Assembly: GCF_016464385.1 (NCBI RefSeq)
Contig: NZ_JADMLH010000006.1
Span: forward strand, 186,001-250,000
Length of the DNA: 64,000 nt
Direction: 5' to 3'
Source: Nucisporomicrobium flavum
GTDB lineage: Bacteria > Actinomycetota > Actinomycetes > Mycobacteriales > Micromonosporaceae
The translations under genes and the position numbers were made by a program. The notes beneath the pieces are model-generated. The model saw only the letters and a program-made list of their open reading frames with translations, was not told the DNA's origin and ran no database searches. Positions 1-7,894 of this stretch are shown here, piece by piece. The stretch's first letter is position 1, and every line of letters starts with the position of its first letter.

Positions 1-63
1 GAAGCGGGACAGCCGCACCAGGGGCGTCCGGCCGATCAGTGCGGTGATGTCGTCGTGGACCAT
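1..63 (-). CDS. cysK: Cysteine synthase, N-terminal fragment cut by the window edge
   Basis: Only the first 21 codons lie in the window, reading leftwards from an ATG at 63. The translation starts MVHDDITALIGRTPLVRLSR, the typical N-terminus of O-acetylserine sulfhydrylase (PLP-dependent, O-acetylserine plus sulfide to cysteine), with the hallmark 'IGRTPLVRL'. A GGGAG Shine-Dalgarno lies just upstream. It starts inside the 3' end of cysE, so the two are co-transcribed and make the substrate and product steps of cysteine synthesis. The motif is seen directly; the rest of the protein is outside the window. Confidence 0.85.
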   Translation of the reverse strand, partial: MVHDDITALIGRTPLVRLSRF

Positions 64-584
64 GGTGGGCTCCCGAGGGTGACGCAGGGTGCCGGCGCCC
101 GCAGCCGGGCACCGGCCGGGACGTCGGAGTGGACGAGGCAGAGGGCGCCGATCTCGGCGTCGTCGCCGATGTGGACGGGCCCGAGCACGGTGGCGCCGAC
201 GCCGAGCACGACGCGGTCGCCGACGGTGGGGTGACGCCGGCTGCCCTTGGGGTCGCGGCGCCACCCCCGTCCGCCGAGGGTGACCTGGTGGTACATGGTC
301 ACGTCGTCGCCGATGCGGGCGGTCTCCCCGATGACGACCCCGGCGCCGTGGTCGATGAACAGCCGTTTGCCGACGACGGCGCCGGGGTGGATCTCGATCC
401 CCGTCGCGTGGCGCATCGCCTGGGAGATCAGGCGGGGCAGCAGGGGTACGCCCCGGCCGTGCAGCCAGTGCGCGAGGCGGTGCCCCCACACGGCCCAGAG
501 GCCGGGGTAGAGCAGGACTTCGGCACGGTGGATGCCGTACAGGGCCGGGTCACGGCGGCACGCGGCGCGGACGTCGTCCAGCAC
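36..584 (-). CDS. cysE: Serine O-acetyltransferase
   Basis: 182 aa from a GTG start with AAGGAACC upstream. It transfers acetyl from acetyl-CoA to serine, giving O-acetylserine for the overlapping cysK. Residues about 60-160 form a left-handed hexapeptide-repeat beta-helix, with the active-site stretch 'DHGAGVVIGETA' and 'VTLGG' typical of CysE. It belongs to the short bacterial form, with a reduced N-terminal helical domain. The C-terminus (…RAPAPCVTLGSPPWSTTTSPH) is unlike the usual '…VVGVPARVV' tail, and its last 28 nt overlap cysK in another frame. That could be real or reflect a small frameshift near the end. The reaction and motifs are family knowledge; the overlap is seen. Confidence 0.88.
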   Translation of the reverse strand: MLDDVRAACRRDPALYGIHRAEVLLYPGLWAVWGHRLAHWLHGRGVPLLPRLISQAMRHATGIEIHPGAVVGKRLFIDHGAGVVIGETARIGDDVTMYHQVTLGGRGWRRDPKGSRRHPTVGDRVVLGVGATVLGPVHIGDDAEIGALCLVHSDVPAGARLRAPAPCVTLGSPPWSTTTSPH

Positions 585-743
585 GAGGGGTTCCTTCGAG
601 GAAGACGTGTACAGGGGCTGCGGAGTCAGCGCCCCGGACAGCGCTCGTCGAAGACGCGGCGCACGTGCGTGCCGGCGAGGGGTACGGCGAATCGGTAGCC
701 GGCCAGCCGGCGTCGCGTACCCCTCTCGATCATGAACCCGACG

Positions 744-1565
744 CTATCCACGCGTTTCCGCGCCGGACAGGGCCGAAAGACCCGCCCGCTGGAGGCGTAC
801 CTGCCAGACGTCCGGGCCGTCCTGCAGCCATTCGGTGGCGAACTGGCCGCTGTAGCGCCGGTCGATCTCGGTGAGCAGGGGCAGCGGGGCGTGCGGCGCG
901 ACGAGGACGAGCGCGCCGTCGGCCGGCACCGCGTCGACCGCGGCGAGCACGGTGGCGTGCCGCTGCGCGTGCGGGAGTTCGCGTACGTCGATCCGAGCGT
1001 CGATGCTGAGCGCCGGGGCCGGGGCCTCGGCGGCGCCGGAGGAGTCCCCGCCGCACCCGCAGCCGCCGCACCCGCACCCGGATTCCGCCGGCTTGCCGTC
1101 CTCACCCAGCAGCTCATGCATGCCCGCGAGCAGGGCCGCGAGGTCGACGTCGCCGGCGTCCACGAGCACCGGCACGATCAGTTCGTTCTCCTTGGCCAGG
1201 TGCGCCTCGAACACCGCGCGCAGCGCCCGGGCGGCCGCCGCGGCAGCCACCGGGGACGGGGTGGTCTCCAGCTCGGTCACCAGCTCCGCGATGGCCCGGT
1301 GCTCCCCCAGCATGCCGTCGACCAGCAGTTTCGCCTCCGGGCGCCGGGCCGCGGCCGGGTAGAGCGCCTCCTCCTCGGCGTACGCGTGCGGCAGCAGCTC
1401 GGTGTGCACCCAGCCGACGAGCTCGTCCCGCACCGCCCAGGTGCGCCGCAGGCTGCCGATGTCCGCGGCCTCGACGAGCTCGGCCACCTGCCGGGTCAGG
1501 GCGGCGGCGAGCTGCTCGTGGTGGGCGACGACGGCGGCTGCGGCGGTTCGGTCGGACTGTGACAT
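744..1565 (-). CDS. Hemerythrin HHE domain protein with C-terminal DUF2249
   Basis: 273 aa. The ATG at 1565 is chosen because GAGGAG sits just before it; the open frame extends further but without a ribosome site. Residues about 8-150 form a four-helix HHE domain with iron-ligand-type positions in 'VAHHEQL', 'LLPHAYAEEEALYP', 'GEHRAI' and 'FEAHLAKENELI'. A Cys-rich linker (GCGCGGCGCGG) follows, then a DUF2249 domain at about 190-270. HHE proteins bind diiron and are linked to O2/NO handling and Fe-S repair. It is divergent from a SufR-like regulator and a nitrite reductase locus, which supports a nitrosative-stress role (inference). Confidence 0.8.
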   Translation of the reverse strand: MSQSDRTAAAAVVAHHEQLAAALTRQVAELVEAADIGSLRRTWAVRDELVGWVHTELLPHAYAEEEALYPAAARRPEAKLLVDGMLGEHRAIAELVTELETTPSPVAAAAAARALRAVFEAHLAKENELIVPVLVDAGDVDLAALLAGMHELLGEDGKPAESGCGCGGCGCGGDSSGAAEAPAPALSIDARIDVRELPHAQRHATVLAAVDAVPADGALVLVAPHAPLPLLTEIDRRYSGQFATEWLQDGPDVWQVRLQRAGLSALSGAETRG

Positions 1566-1612
1566 GGCGCGCTCCTCGAAATTCGGCCGGGGCCTGGTTT
1601 TGCTGTCATTCG

Positions 1613-1624
1613 ACGTTATAACGT
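1613..1624. promoter_or_regulatory. Perfect palindrome ACGTTATAACGT in a divergent promoter
   Basis: A 12-bp perfect palindrome, AT-rich against a GC-rich background, in the 67-nt gap between the hemerythrin gene and the regulator at 1633. It lies 8 nt before the regulator's GTG and contains a TATAAC element that could be a -10 box. This is the natural operator site for the adjacent winged-helix regulator, controlling both directions. The sequence is seen; the function is inferred. Confidence 0.55.
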
Positions 1625-1632
1625 TTAGCACC

Positions 1633-2340
1633 GTGGAAACCTCCGGTACAGGCCCGAGCGGCGAGACGATCGACACCCCGCGGCACCGCGCGCTCGGGTC
1701 GGCGAGCCGCGTCACGATCCTGCGGCTGGTGCGCGACGCGGCCGGCGGGCTGACCGCCGCCGACGTGGCGACCGCCACCGGCCAGCACCTGTCGACCACC
1801 CGCGTGCACCTCGAACGGCTCGTGGAGGCCGGGCTGCTCGTGAAGGCCCGAGCGAGCGGAGGCCTGCCGGGGCGGCCCGCGTGGCGCTACCGGACCACCT
1901 CCGCCGACCCCGCGCCGGCGCCGTACCGGGCGCTCGCGGCGGCCCTGCTCGCCCATCTGCCCCGCGGCAAGGGCGACACCCGGGAGGCGGCCGGCCGGGT
2001 GGGGCGCGACTGGGGACGGCAGCTCGCCGCGTCCGCGCCCGCCCAGGACGACCCTGTGGAGACGGTCAGCGCCGTGCTCGACGGGCTCGGTTTCACCCCC
2101 CGGCGCCGGCCCGCGGAGCCCGGCGCCGCCACCGAGCTGCACCTGCACACCTGCCCGTTCCTCGAGCTGGTCGGCCAGAACCCGGACGCCATGTGCGGCC
2201 TGCACGCCGGCGTGATCCAGGGCGTCCTGGACAGCCGAGGCGAGGACGGTGACGGCACCGTGCTGGAGCCGTTCGGCGCGCCGCACGCCTGCGTCGTCCG
2301 CCTTCCGCTGCCGCGCCGCCGCGCCGCCGGGGAACAGTGA
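1633..2340 (+). CDS. SufR/ArsR-like winged-helix regulator with a Cys-containing sensor half
   Basis: 235 aa from an in-frame GTG at 1633. An upstream-extended frame exists, but it would run through the palindrome and the divergent promoter. Residues about 15-85 form a winged helix ('RVTILRLVRDAAGGLTAADV', 'HLSTTRVHLERLVEAGLL'). The C-terminal half has 'HTCPF', then a Cys 14 residues on ('DAMCGLHAGV'), and a last 'PHACVVRL'. This Cys spacing recalls the Fe-S-binding SufR family. With a hemerythrin and a nitrite reductase as neighbours, an Fe-S/NO-sensing repressor is likely but unproven. It overlaps the next gene by 1 nt (TGATG), so it probably heads the operon. Confidence 0.7.
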   Translation: METSGTGPSGETIDTPRHRALGSASRVTILRLVRDAAGGLTAADVATATGQHLSTTRVHLERLVEAGLLVKARASGGLPGRPAWRYRTTSADPAPAPYRALAAALLAHLPRGKGDTREAAGRVGRDWGRQLAASAPAQDDPVETVSAVLDGLGFTPRRRPAEPGAATELHLHTCPFLELVGQNPDAMCGLHAGVIQGVLDSRGEDGDGTVLEPFGAPHACVVRLPLPRRRAAGEQ

Positions 2341-3431
2341 TGCCGGCGGCGGCCGGCCTCCCGGTCCGCCTGCGCATCCCCGTCCTGGCCGGCGCGGCGC
2401 TCGCCCTGCTCGGCGGCCTGTACGCGGCCCTGCTGCTGCTCGGCACCACGGTCCCCGCGCCGCGAACCGCCATCGAGGACGTCCACGGGCCGGTCATGGT
2501 GTTCGGCTTCGTCGGCACCCTGATCGCCCTCGAACGCGCGGTGGCACTCGGCCGCCGTCCCGCCCTGCTGGCACCGGCGTGCTCCGCCGCGGGCGCGCTG
2601 CTCCTGCTCGCCACGGGTCCCGCCCTGCCCGGCAAGCTGCTGCTGATGGCCGGCGGTGTCGGGCTGCTCGGCATCTACCGGGCACTGTGGCGGCGGCAGG
2701 AGTCGGTCGCCCTGCTCGCCCAGGGGGCCGGGGCCCTCGCCTGGTACGCGGCCACCCTGCTCTGGCTGGCGGGTTTCGCCGTGGCTGACGCCGTACCGTG
2801 GATGGTCGTCTTCGTGGTCGCCACCATCGCGGGGGAACGCCTCGAGCTGGCCCACGTCGCGCTCACCGCACCCGGCGCGCAGCGCTGGTTCCTGGCCACG
2901 CTGGCCGCCCTGATCACGGGGGCCACCGCCGCTGCCCTGTGGCCGCAGGCCGGTGCGCAGCTGTTCGGCCTGGCGCTGCTGGCTGTCACCGCGTGGCTGG
3001 CGGTCTTCGACGTCGCCCGGCACACCGTACGCGGCTCGGGCCTGCCCCGTTACGTCGCCGTGGGCCTGCTCTCGGGGTACGCCTGGCTCGCCCTCGCCGG
3101 ACTGCTCTGGGCCGGCGCCGGACGGACCGAGGCGGGCGCCCGCTACGACGCCACCCTGCACGCCGTCTTCCTCGGCTTCACGCTCTCGATGATCTTCGTG
3201 CACGCCCCGGTGATCCTGCCCGCCGTCCTGCGCCGGCCCCTCCCCTACCGTCCGGTGCTGTACCTGCCCCTGGCCCTGTTGCACGGCTCATTGCTGCTCC
3301 GCGTGGCAGTGGGCGACGCAGCCGGACTGCAAGCGGTCTGGCGCTGGTCCGGCGTGGCCAACGTGGCGTCGATCCTGCTCTTCATCGGATGCGCCGTGGT
3401 GTCGGCCACCCGCAGCCGGGTTCTCGCATGA
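2340..3431 (+). CDS. Polytopic membrane protein, NnrS-like
   Basis: 363 aa, about ten to twelve hydrophobic helices and little else. The ATG overlaps the regulator's TGA; a GTG one codon earlier is also possible. Conserved-looking membrane motifs with potential heme/metal ligands are 'EDVHGPVMVFGFVGTLIALE' (near residue 45), 'GERLELAHV' (about 165) and 'HAVFLGFTLSMIFVHAPVI' (about 280). The His-x2-Met and 'HAVFLGF' patterns recall NnrS, a heme/copper membrane protein of NO stress. It is translationally coupled to the next membrane protein and to the copper nitrite reductase. The family call is tentative; a role in nitrite/NO metabolism is inferred from context. Confidence 0.55.
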   Translation: MPAAAGLPVRLRIPVLAGAALALLGGLYAALLLLGTTVPAPRTAIEDVHGPVMVFGFVGTLIALERAVALGRRPALLAPACSAAGALLLLATGPALPGKLLLMAGGVGLLGIYRALWRRQESVALLAQGAGALAWYAATLLWLAGFAVADAVPWMVVFVVATIAGERLELAHVALTAPGAQRWFLATLAALITGATAAALWPQAGAQLFGLALLAVTAWLAVFDVARHTVRGSGLPRYVAVGLLSGYAWLALAGLLWAGAGRTEAGARYDATLHAVFLGFTLSMIFVHAPVILPAVLRRPLPYRPVLYLPLALLHGSLLLRVAVGDAAGLQAVWRWSGVANVASILLFIGCAVVSATRSRVLA

Positions 3432-4627
3432 GCGTCACCTCCACGGGGCGGGCGACCTGGCACCGGCGGGCCGGCCTGCTGCCCGCCGCCTACCTGGCCG
3501 CGCTGGTGCTGCTCGCCTTCGTCCACCCGTTCCTGCCCGCGTGGCGCTGGCTCGCCATCCACCTGCTGCTGCTCGGCGCGGCGACGAACGCGATTCTCGT
3601 GTGGAGCGCGCACTTCACCGCGGCGGTGCTGCGCGTGCCCGCACCGCCGCACCGCCGGGCCGAGATCTCCCGATTGGCGCTGCTCAACGCCGGGGTCGTG
3701 GCCGTCCTCGCCGGCGGGACGGCGGACCGCCCCTGGCTGGGGGTGGCCGGCGCGGCCGCCGTCCTCGCCGCCGTCACGGCTCACCTCGCGTGGCTCGCGG
3801 CACGCCTGCGGTCCTCGCTGCCCGCCCGCTTCGCGGTGACCGCGCACTACTATCTGGCCGCCGCGGTGGCGCTGCTGACCGGGATACCGGCCGGCGCGTG
3901 GATGCTGGTCGCGGACGCGCCGGTCCGGTCGCGGATCCTGCTGTTCCACGCCCACGTCAACCTGCTCGGCTGGATCATGCTCACCGTGCTCGGCACGATC
4001 CTCACGCTGTGGCCGACGGTGCTGCGTACGCGGATGGACCCGGCGGCGGTCGCCGCCTCCCGGACCTCGCTGCGCACCGCCGTGGGCGGCCTCGGACTGA
4101 TCGCCCTGGGCGTGCTGGCGTGGTGGCCGCTCGTCGCCGTCGCCGGCCTGCTGGTCTTCGCGACGGCGGTGCTGGTCACCGCGCTGCCCGCGGCCCGGGC
4201 CGCCCGGCAGAAGCCGCCGGAGTCGTTCGCCGCCTGGTCCATCGCGGCCGGCGCGGCCTGGCTGGCGGTCGCGCTCGCCGTCGACGCGGCCACCCTGCTG
4301 CGCGCGGCGGGCCCGGACGCCGCCGCCGACTCGTTCGGCGCGGTGCTGACGCCACTGCTCGTCGGCTCGGTCGCGCAGATCCTGCTCGGCGCGCTCACGT
4401 ACCTGCTGCCGATGGCGCTGGGCGGTGGCCCGGTCCGGGTCCGCGAGCGTACGGCCGCCCTGGACCGGCGCTGGCCGCAACGGCTCGCCATGACCAACGC
4501 CGCGCTGATCGTGTTCCTGCTGCCGGTCGGCCCGTACGTGCGCATCACCACCTCACTGCTGCTGCTCGCCGCGCTGGTGCAGTTCCTGCTGCCCGCGGCC
4601 CGCCTGCTCCTGCTCGACCGGAGGTAG
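3428..4627 (+). CDS. Polytopic membrane protein partnered with nitrite reductase
   Basis: 399 aa from the ATG at 3428, overlapping the previous stop as ATGA. It has about twelve predicted helices. His-rich membrane stretches are visible: 'LAIHLLLLGAATNAILVWSA' then 'HFTAAVLR', 'VTAHYYLAAA', and 'LLFHAHVNLLGWIMLTVLG'. Such paired His in helices suggest heme or copper binding, as in NnrS or heme-copper-oxidase-like proteins, but I cannot assign the subclass. Only 5 nt separate it from the nitrite reductase, so the four plus-strand genes 1633-5958 form one operon. Possible roles are electron delivery to NirK or NO tolerance. Confidence 0.5.
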   Translation: MSVTSTGRATWHRRAGLLPAAYLAALVLLAFVHPFLPAWRWLAIHLLLLGAATNAILVWSAHFTAAVLRVPAPPHRRAEISRLALLNAGVVAVLAGGTADRPWLGVAGAAAVLAAVTAHLAWLAARLRSSLPARFAVTAHYYLAAAVALLTGIPAGAWMLVADAPVRSRILLFHAHVNLLGWIMLTVLGTILTLWPTVLRTRMDPAAVAASRTSLRTAVGGLGLIALGVLAWWPLVAVAGLLVFATAVLVTALPAARAARQKPPESFAAWSIAAGAAWLAVALAVDAATLLRAAGPDAAADSFGAVLTPLLVGSVAQILLGALTYLLPMALGGGPVRVRERTAALDRRWPQRLAMTNAALIVFLLPVGPYVRITTSLLLLAALVQFLLPAARLLLLDRR

Positions 4628-4632
4628 TCACC

Positions 4633-5958
4633 ATGTCCGACCGGCCCCTCGGCGGCCTCGCCACCGGCGTCGCTTTGGTCCTGCTCGCCACGCTGACCGG
4701 CGTCGCCGCGCAACGGATGGCCGGCGGCGACCCGGTCACGGCCGCCGCGACGACCACCGTCGCCGCCACCGGGCACACCACGACGGTCGCCGTGATGGTG
4801 GAGGACATGCGCTTCCACCCGCAGCGGATCGCCGTACCGGCGGGCGACCGGCTGGTCATCGAGCTCACCAACCACGACCGGCGGCGCCACGACCTGGTGC
4901 TGGCCACCGGCGCGAAGACCGGCCCGATCGGCGCCGGCCGCAGCGCTCGCCTCGACGCCGGGGTGATCGGCGGCACCCTCGAGGGCTGGTGCTCCCTGCC
5001 GGGGCATCGCCAGGCCGGCATGACCCTGACCGTCACGACCGACGGGCCGTCCGCCGCGCCGGCTGCCACCGGCGACGCGCCCGTCCCCGCGGCGACCACC
5101 ACCGTCGACACGATGGCCGACCCGGGACCCGGTTTCCGGGCCCGCGACGCGGCGGCGCCCGCCGTGCCGCCCGGACGTCTGCACGAAGTCACGCTGCACG
5201 TGCGTCAGGTCGAGCTCGAGATCGCGCCCGGCGTGCGGCAGACGATGTGGACGTACGACGGGATGGTGCCCGGGCCGACGCTGCGCGGCCGGGTCGGCGA
5301 CACGTTCGTGGTCACGCTGATCAACGACGGCACGGTCGACCACGGCGTCGACTTCCACGCCGGCGCGCTCGCCCCGGACGGGCCGATGCGGCCGATCGAG
5401 CCCGGCCAGCGCCTCACCTACCGGTTCACCGCCACGAAGGCGGGCATCTGGATGTATCACTGCTCGACCATGCCGATGCTGCTGCACCTGGGCAACGGCA
5501 TGTACGGCGCTGTCATCATCGACCCGCCCGGCCTCGCCCGCGCCGATCGCGAGTACGTCCTCGTGCAGTCGGAGCTCTACCGGGGTGGCGACCTGGCCGC
5601 CATGCGCGCGGACCACCCGGACGCCATGGCCTTCAACGGGTACGCCGCCCAGTACACCCACCACCCGCTGACGGCGCGCGCGGGTGAGCGCGTCCGCATC
5701 TGGGTCCTCGACGCCGGCCCGAACCGCGACACGTCCTTCCACGTCGTCGGCGCGCAGTTCGACACCGTCTACGCCGAGGGCCGGTATCAGCTGCGCCCGG
5801 CCGAACCGGGCGGCGCCCAGGTGCTGCCGCTCGGCCCGGCGGGCGGCGGCTTCGTCGAGACCGTGCTGCCCGAGGCCGGCCACTACCCGTTCGTCAGCCA
5901 CGTCATGGCCGACGCCGACCGCGGCGCCCGCGGGATGATCGAGGTGACCGGCCCCTGA
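4633..5958 (+). CDS. nirK: Copper nitrite reductase with an extra N-terminal cupredoxin domain
   Basis: 441 aa. It has a signal/anchor segment at residues 8-25 and a cupredoxin domain at about 50-135 ('MVEDMRFHPQ', 'WCSLPGHRQAGM'). The two-cupredoxin CuNIR body follows at about 175-440. Type-1 copper ligands sit in 'MYHCSTMPMLLHLGNGMYG' (Cys, His, Met); type-2 copper His are in 'DFHAG', in 'YHCS' and in 'SFHVVG'. 'FNGYAAQYTHHPL' is another CuNIR hallmark. It should reduce nitrite to NO at the outer membrane face. The added N-terminal domain resembles fused blue-copper electron-donor modules known in some NirK proteins. A NO product fits the hemerythrin and NnrS-like neighbours. Confidence 0.88.
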   Translation: MSDRPLGGLATGVALVLLATLTGVAAQRMAGGDPVTAAATTTVAATGHTTTVAVMVEDMRFHPQRIAVPAGDRLVIELTNHDRRRHDLVLATGAKTGPIGAGRSARLDAGVIGGTLEGWCSLPGHRQAGMTLTVTTDGPSAAPAATGDAPVPAATTTVDTMADPGPGFRARDAAAPAVPPGRLHEVTLHVRQVELEIAPGVRQTMWTYDGMVPGPTLRGRVGDTFVVTLINDGTVDHGVDFHAGALAPDGPMRPIEPGQRLTYRFTATKAGIWMYHCSTMPMLLHLGNGMYGAVIIDPPGLARADREYVLVQSELYRGGDLAAMRADHPDAMAFNGYAAQYTHHPLTARAGERVRIWVLDAGPNRDTSFHVVGAQFDTVYAEGRYQLRPAEPGGAQVLPLGPAGGGFVETVLPEAGHYPFVSHVMADADRGARGMIEVTGP

Positions 5959-5967
5959 GCCGGCGGG

Positions 5968-6555
5968 TCAGCCCGGTCCGCCGGGCACGTCCAGGCGATC
6001 GACGGCGGCCTGCACCCGGTTCCGGTCCAGGGCCACGGCCGCCTCGGCGAAGCCCTCCCTGATGGTTCGCCGGCCGGAACCGCCGATGTGGTCGAGCAGG
6101 GCGGCCACCGGGCGGTTCTCGGCGAGGTAGTAGGCGCTGAACGTGTGGATACCCCGGTCCAGCGCGGCCTCGGCGAGCAGTTCCATCAGCACGGTGGCCA
6201 GGCCGGCGCCTCGCCACCCCGGGTCGACGACCACGGCGACGTCGGCGGCGCCGCCCGGCACCGCCTCGTAGCGGGCGATCGCGACGCCCCGGCCGGTCCG
6301 CGGCTCCGTTGCCACCAGCGCGAACCGGTCCTGGTAGTCCACCGTGCACAGGTGGGCCAGCAACGCCGGCGTGACGTGCGGCGGGCCACCCACGAAGCGG
6401 CGGCGCAGGGTGTCCGGGTCGGCCGTACGGATGGCCTCGGCGAGCTGCGCGGCGTCGTCCGGCCGGATCGGGCGCAGCTGGACCGTCCGCCCGTCCGCCA
6501 GGCGCAGGGTGCGCTCGTAGCCGCGCGGATAGCCGGGCGGCAGCTGCGAATTCAT
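5968..6555 (-). CDS. GNAT-family N-acetyltransferase
   Basis: 195 aa from the ATG at 6555 (MNSQLPPGYPRGYE). It has a single GNAT fold with the acetyl-CoA loop 'VVDPGWRGAGLATVLM' at about residues 123-138. 'RPIRPDDAAQLAEAI' and 'RRRFVGGP' resemble the acetyltransferase domain of actinobacterial acetyl-CoA-dependent protein acetylases and Pat-like proteins. The substrate is unknown. It ends 9 nt from nirK (convergent), and its promoter region is shared with the divergent phosphoribosyltransferase and holds a DevR-type box. Confidence 0.7.
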   Translation of the reverse strand: MNSQLPPGYPRGYERTLRLADGRTVQLRPIRPDDAAQLAEAIRTADPDTLRRRFVGGPPHVTPALLAHLCTVDYQDRFALVATEPRTGRGVAIARYEAVPGGAADVAVVVDPGWRGAGLATVLMELLAEAALDRGIHTFSAYYLAENRPVAALLDHIGGSGRRTIREGFAEAAVALDRNRVQAAVDRLDVPGGPG

Positions 6556-6588
6556 GCCTTCATGGTCGTCGTACGCCCCCGGTCCGGC

Positions 6589-6608
6589 ATGGGACGTTCG
6601 GCCCTGAC
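6589..6608. promoter_or_regulatory. DevR/DosR-type box
   Basis: ATGGGACGTTCGGCCCTGAC, about 33 nt upstream of the phosphoribosyltransferase ATG and 34 nt from the divergent GNAT start. It fits the near-palindromic GGGAC-N4/5-GGCCCT pattern of DevR/DosR hypoxia/NO-response sites in actinobacteria. A similar box lies at 59815-59834. The match is by eye; no DevR gene is in the window. Confidence 0.5.
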
Positions 6609-6640
6609 ATTCACGTCCGCCGGTGGTGTGCGATGAGGCC

Positions 6641-7294
6641 ATGACGTACCGCGACCGGGTCGACGCCGGCAGGCGCCTCGCGCACGCCCTGCGGCACCTG
6701 CGCGGCGAGGACGTGGTGGTCCTGGGGCTGCCGCGCGGCGGCGTACCCGTGGCCGCGGAGGTGGCACGGGAGCTGAACGCGCCGCTCGACGTGATCGTGG
6801 TCCGCAAGGTGGGCGTGCCGTGGCAGCCCGAGCTGGCGATGGGCGCGGTCGGTGAGGACGGCGCCGCCGTGGTGAACACGGGCGTCGTCCGCGTCACCAA
6901 GGTCGCCCAGGACGAGCTCAACGCCGCGCAGGAGCGGGCCCGGGCCGAGATCCAGCGGCGCGTGCACGTGTTGCGGGGCAACCGGCCCCGGGTGGAGCTG
7001 GCCGGCCGTACGGCCGTGGTGGTCGACGACGGCATCGCGACCGGATCCACGGCCCGGGTGGCGTGCCGGGTAGCCCGGTCGCTGGGCGCCACGCGCATCG
7101 TGCTGGCCGCGCCGGTCGGGGCGCCGGACGCGGTGCGGGGCCTCGCCGACGTCGCCGACGAGGTGGTGTGCCCGCTGCGCCCGGCCGCCTTCCACGCGGT
7201 GGGCCGCTTCTACGACGACTTCCGCCCGACCGGGGACCACGAGGTCGCGAATCTCCTCGGCGCCACGACGGGCACCCGCCCCGGCCGGCGGTGA
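6641..7294 (+). CDS. Phosphoribosyltransferase-domain protein
   Basis: 217 aa. The ATG at 6641 (MTYRDRVDAG) is preferred to an upstream in-frame codon because the DevR-type box and promoter lie just before it. The type I PRTase PRPP loop is 'VVVDDGIATGSTA' at about residues 125-137, and 'LPRGGVPVAAEVA' is the N-terminal substrate-side motif. Proteins of this type (often annotated putative phosphoribosyltransferase) are frequent in actinobacterial dormancy regulons. The base substrate cannot be told from sequence. A hypoxia/NO response is inferred from the box. Confidence 0.72.
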   Translation: MTYRDRVDAGRRLAHALRHLRGEDVVVLGLPRGGVPVAAEVARELNAPLDVIVVRKVGVPWQPELAMGAVGEDGAAVVNTGVVRVTKVAQDELNAAQERARAEIQRRVHVLRGNRPRVELAGRTAVVVDDGIATGSTARVACRVARSLGATRIVLAAPVGAPDAVRGLADVADEVVCPLRPAAFHAVGRFYDDFRPTGDHEVANLLGATTGTRPGRR

Positions 7295-7329
7295 CGAGGT
7301 CGCCCCCGCCACCGCCGGCCGTACGCGTC

Positions 7330-7647
7330 TCAGCCGTGCTTCTCCTGGCAGGGCACGCAGAACCGCGCGTGCGGGAGCACCTCCAGCCGCTCCGCCGGGA
7401 TCGCGGTGCCGCAGGTCTCGCAGCGCCCGTAGCGACCGTCGGCGATGCGCTGCAGCGCGCCGGAGATCTGCTCGATGCTGCGCCGGGTCGCGGCCAGCAG
7501 CGCGGCCCGGTTGTGGGCCTCGGCGGGGTCGCCGGTGTCGGCGTTGATCTCGGTCAGTTCCTTGAGCCGGGCGGTCTGGACGGCGAATTCCTCGCTCAGC
7601 GTCGCTCGCAGGTCGTCGTGCCTGCCGTGATCGACGTGGACGCTCAT
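7330..7647 (-). CDS. DksA/TraR-type C4 zinc-finger protein
   Basis: 105 aa from the ATG at 7647, preceded by a strong AGGAGGAG site. The frame is open for about 100 codons further upstream but crosses a hairpin and has no ribosome site. A coiled-coil N-terminal half is followed by the C4 zinc finger 'GRCETCGTAIPAERLEVLPH' and 'ARFCVPCQ'. DksA/TraR proteins bind RNA polymerase through the secondary channel; actinobacterial short forms are less studied. It is convergent with the phosphoribosyltransferase. An attenuator-like hairpin precedes the start. Confidence 0.82.
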   Translation of the reverse strand: MSVHVDHGRHDDLRATLSEEFAVQTARLKELTEINADTGDPAEAHNRAALLAATRRSIEQISGALQRIADGRYGRCETCGTAIPAERLEVLPHARFCVPCQEKHG

Positions 7648-7678
7648 GTCTCCTCCTGGGAACACGAAGTGGGTGAAC

Positions 7679-7711
7679 AAAAAAGGGCCGAAGCTGCTAT
7701 GGCTTCGCCCC
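7679..7711 (-). terminator. Intrinsic terminator hairpin in the dksA-like leader
   Basis: On the minus strand: GGGGCGAAGC, a 7-nt loop, then GCTTCGGCCC followed by six T. The 10-bp stem has one mismatch. It ends only 31 nt before the DksA-like ATG, and 184 nt after the stop of the upstream PRC-barrel gene. There is little room for a separate promoter between the T-run and the start codon, so the hairpin is probably an attenuator in the leader rather than only an end-of-operon terminator. Confidence 0.6.
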
Positions 7712-7894
7712 TGGCGGTCGTGGTGGATGAACCTCGACGCCGGCGGGCTGCGCCCCGTGCACTCCGGGCTCGGCAGGCCGGCGGTGCCGGTGGCCGGCCG
7801 CGGGGTCCGCGACGCCGGCGCCGGCTGGTGGGCAGCACGACGCACCGCCACCACCGTGACGGCACGCGAGCAGAACCTCACCACCAGCATCCGC

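Noticed and set aside
36..130. Frameshift in the cysE C-terminus
   Set aside because: The tail is atypical, but no alternative frame gives the usual ending, and the overlap with cysK is plausible. Noted as odd in the cysE entry, not called.
769..783. AGGGCCGAAAGACCC, a DevR-like half match
   Set aside because: It lies within the last codons of the hemerythrin gene, about 190 nt from the cysE start, with a mismatch in the core; probably chance.
1402..1632. Longer start for the SufR-like regulator
   Set aside because: It would overlap the divergent hemerythrin gene by over 160 nt and include the palindrome; the GTG at 1633 fits the domain start.
3850..5901. A 683-aa minus-strand frame opposite the nitrite reductase operon
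   Set aside because: Same cause: antisense of high-GC coding DNA, no recognisable fold, no ribosome site.
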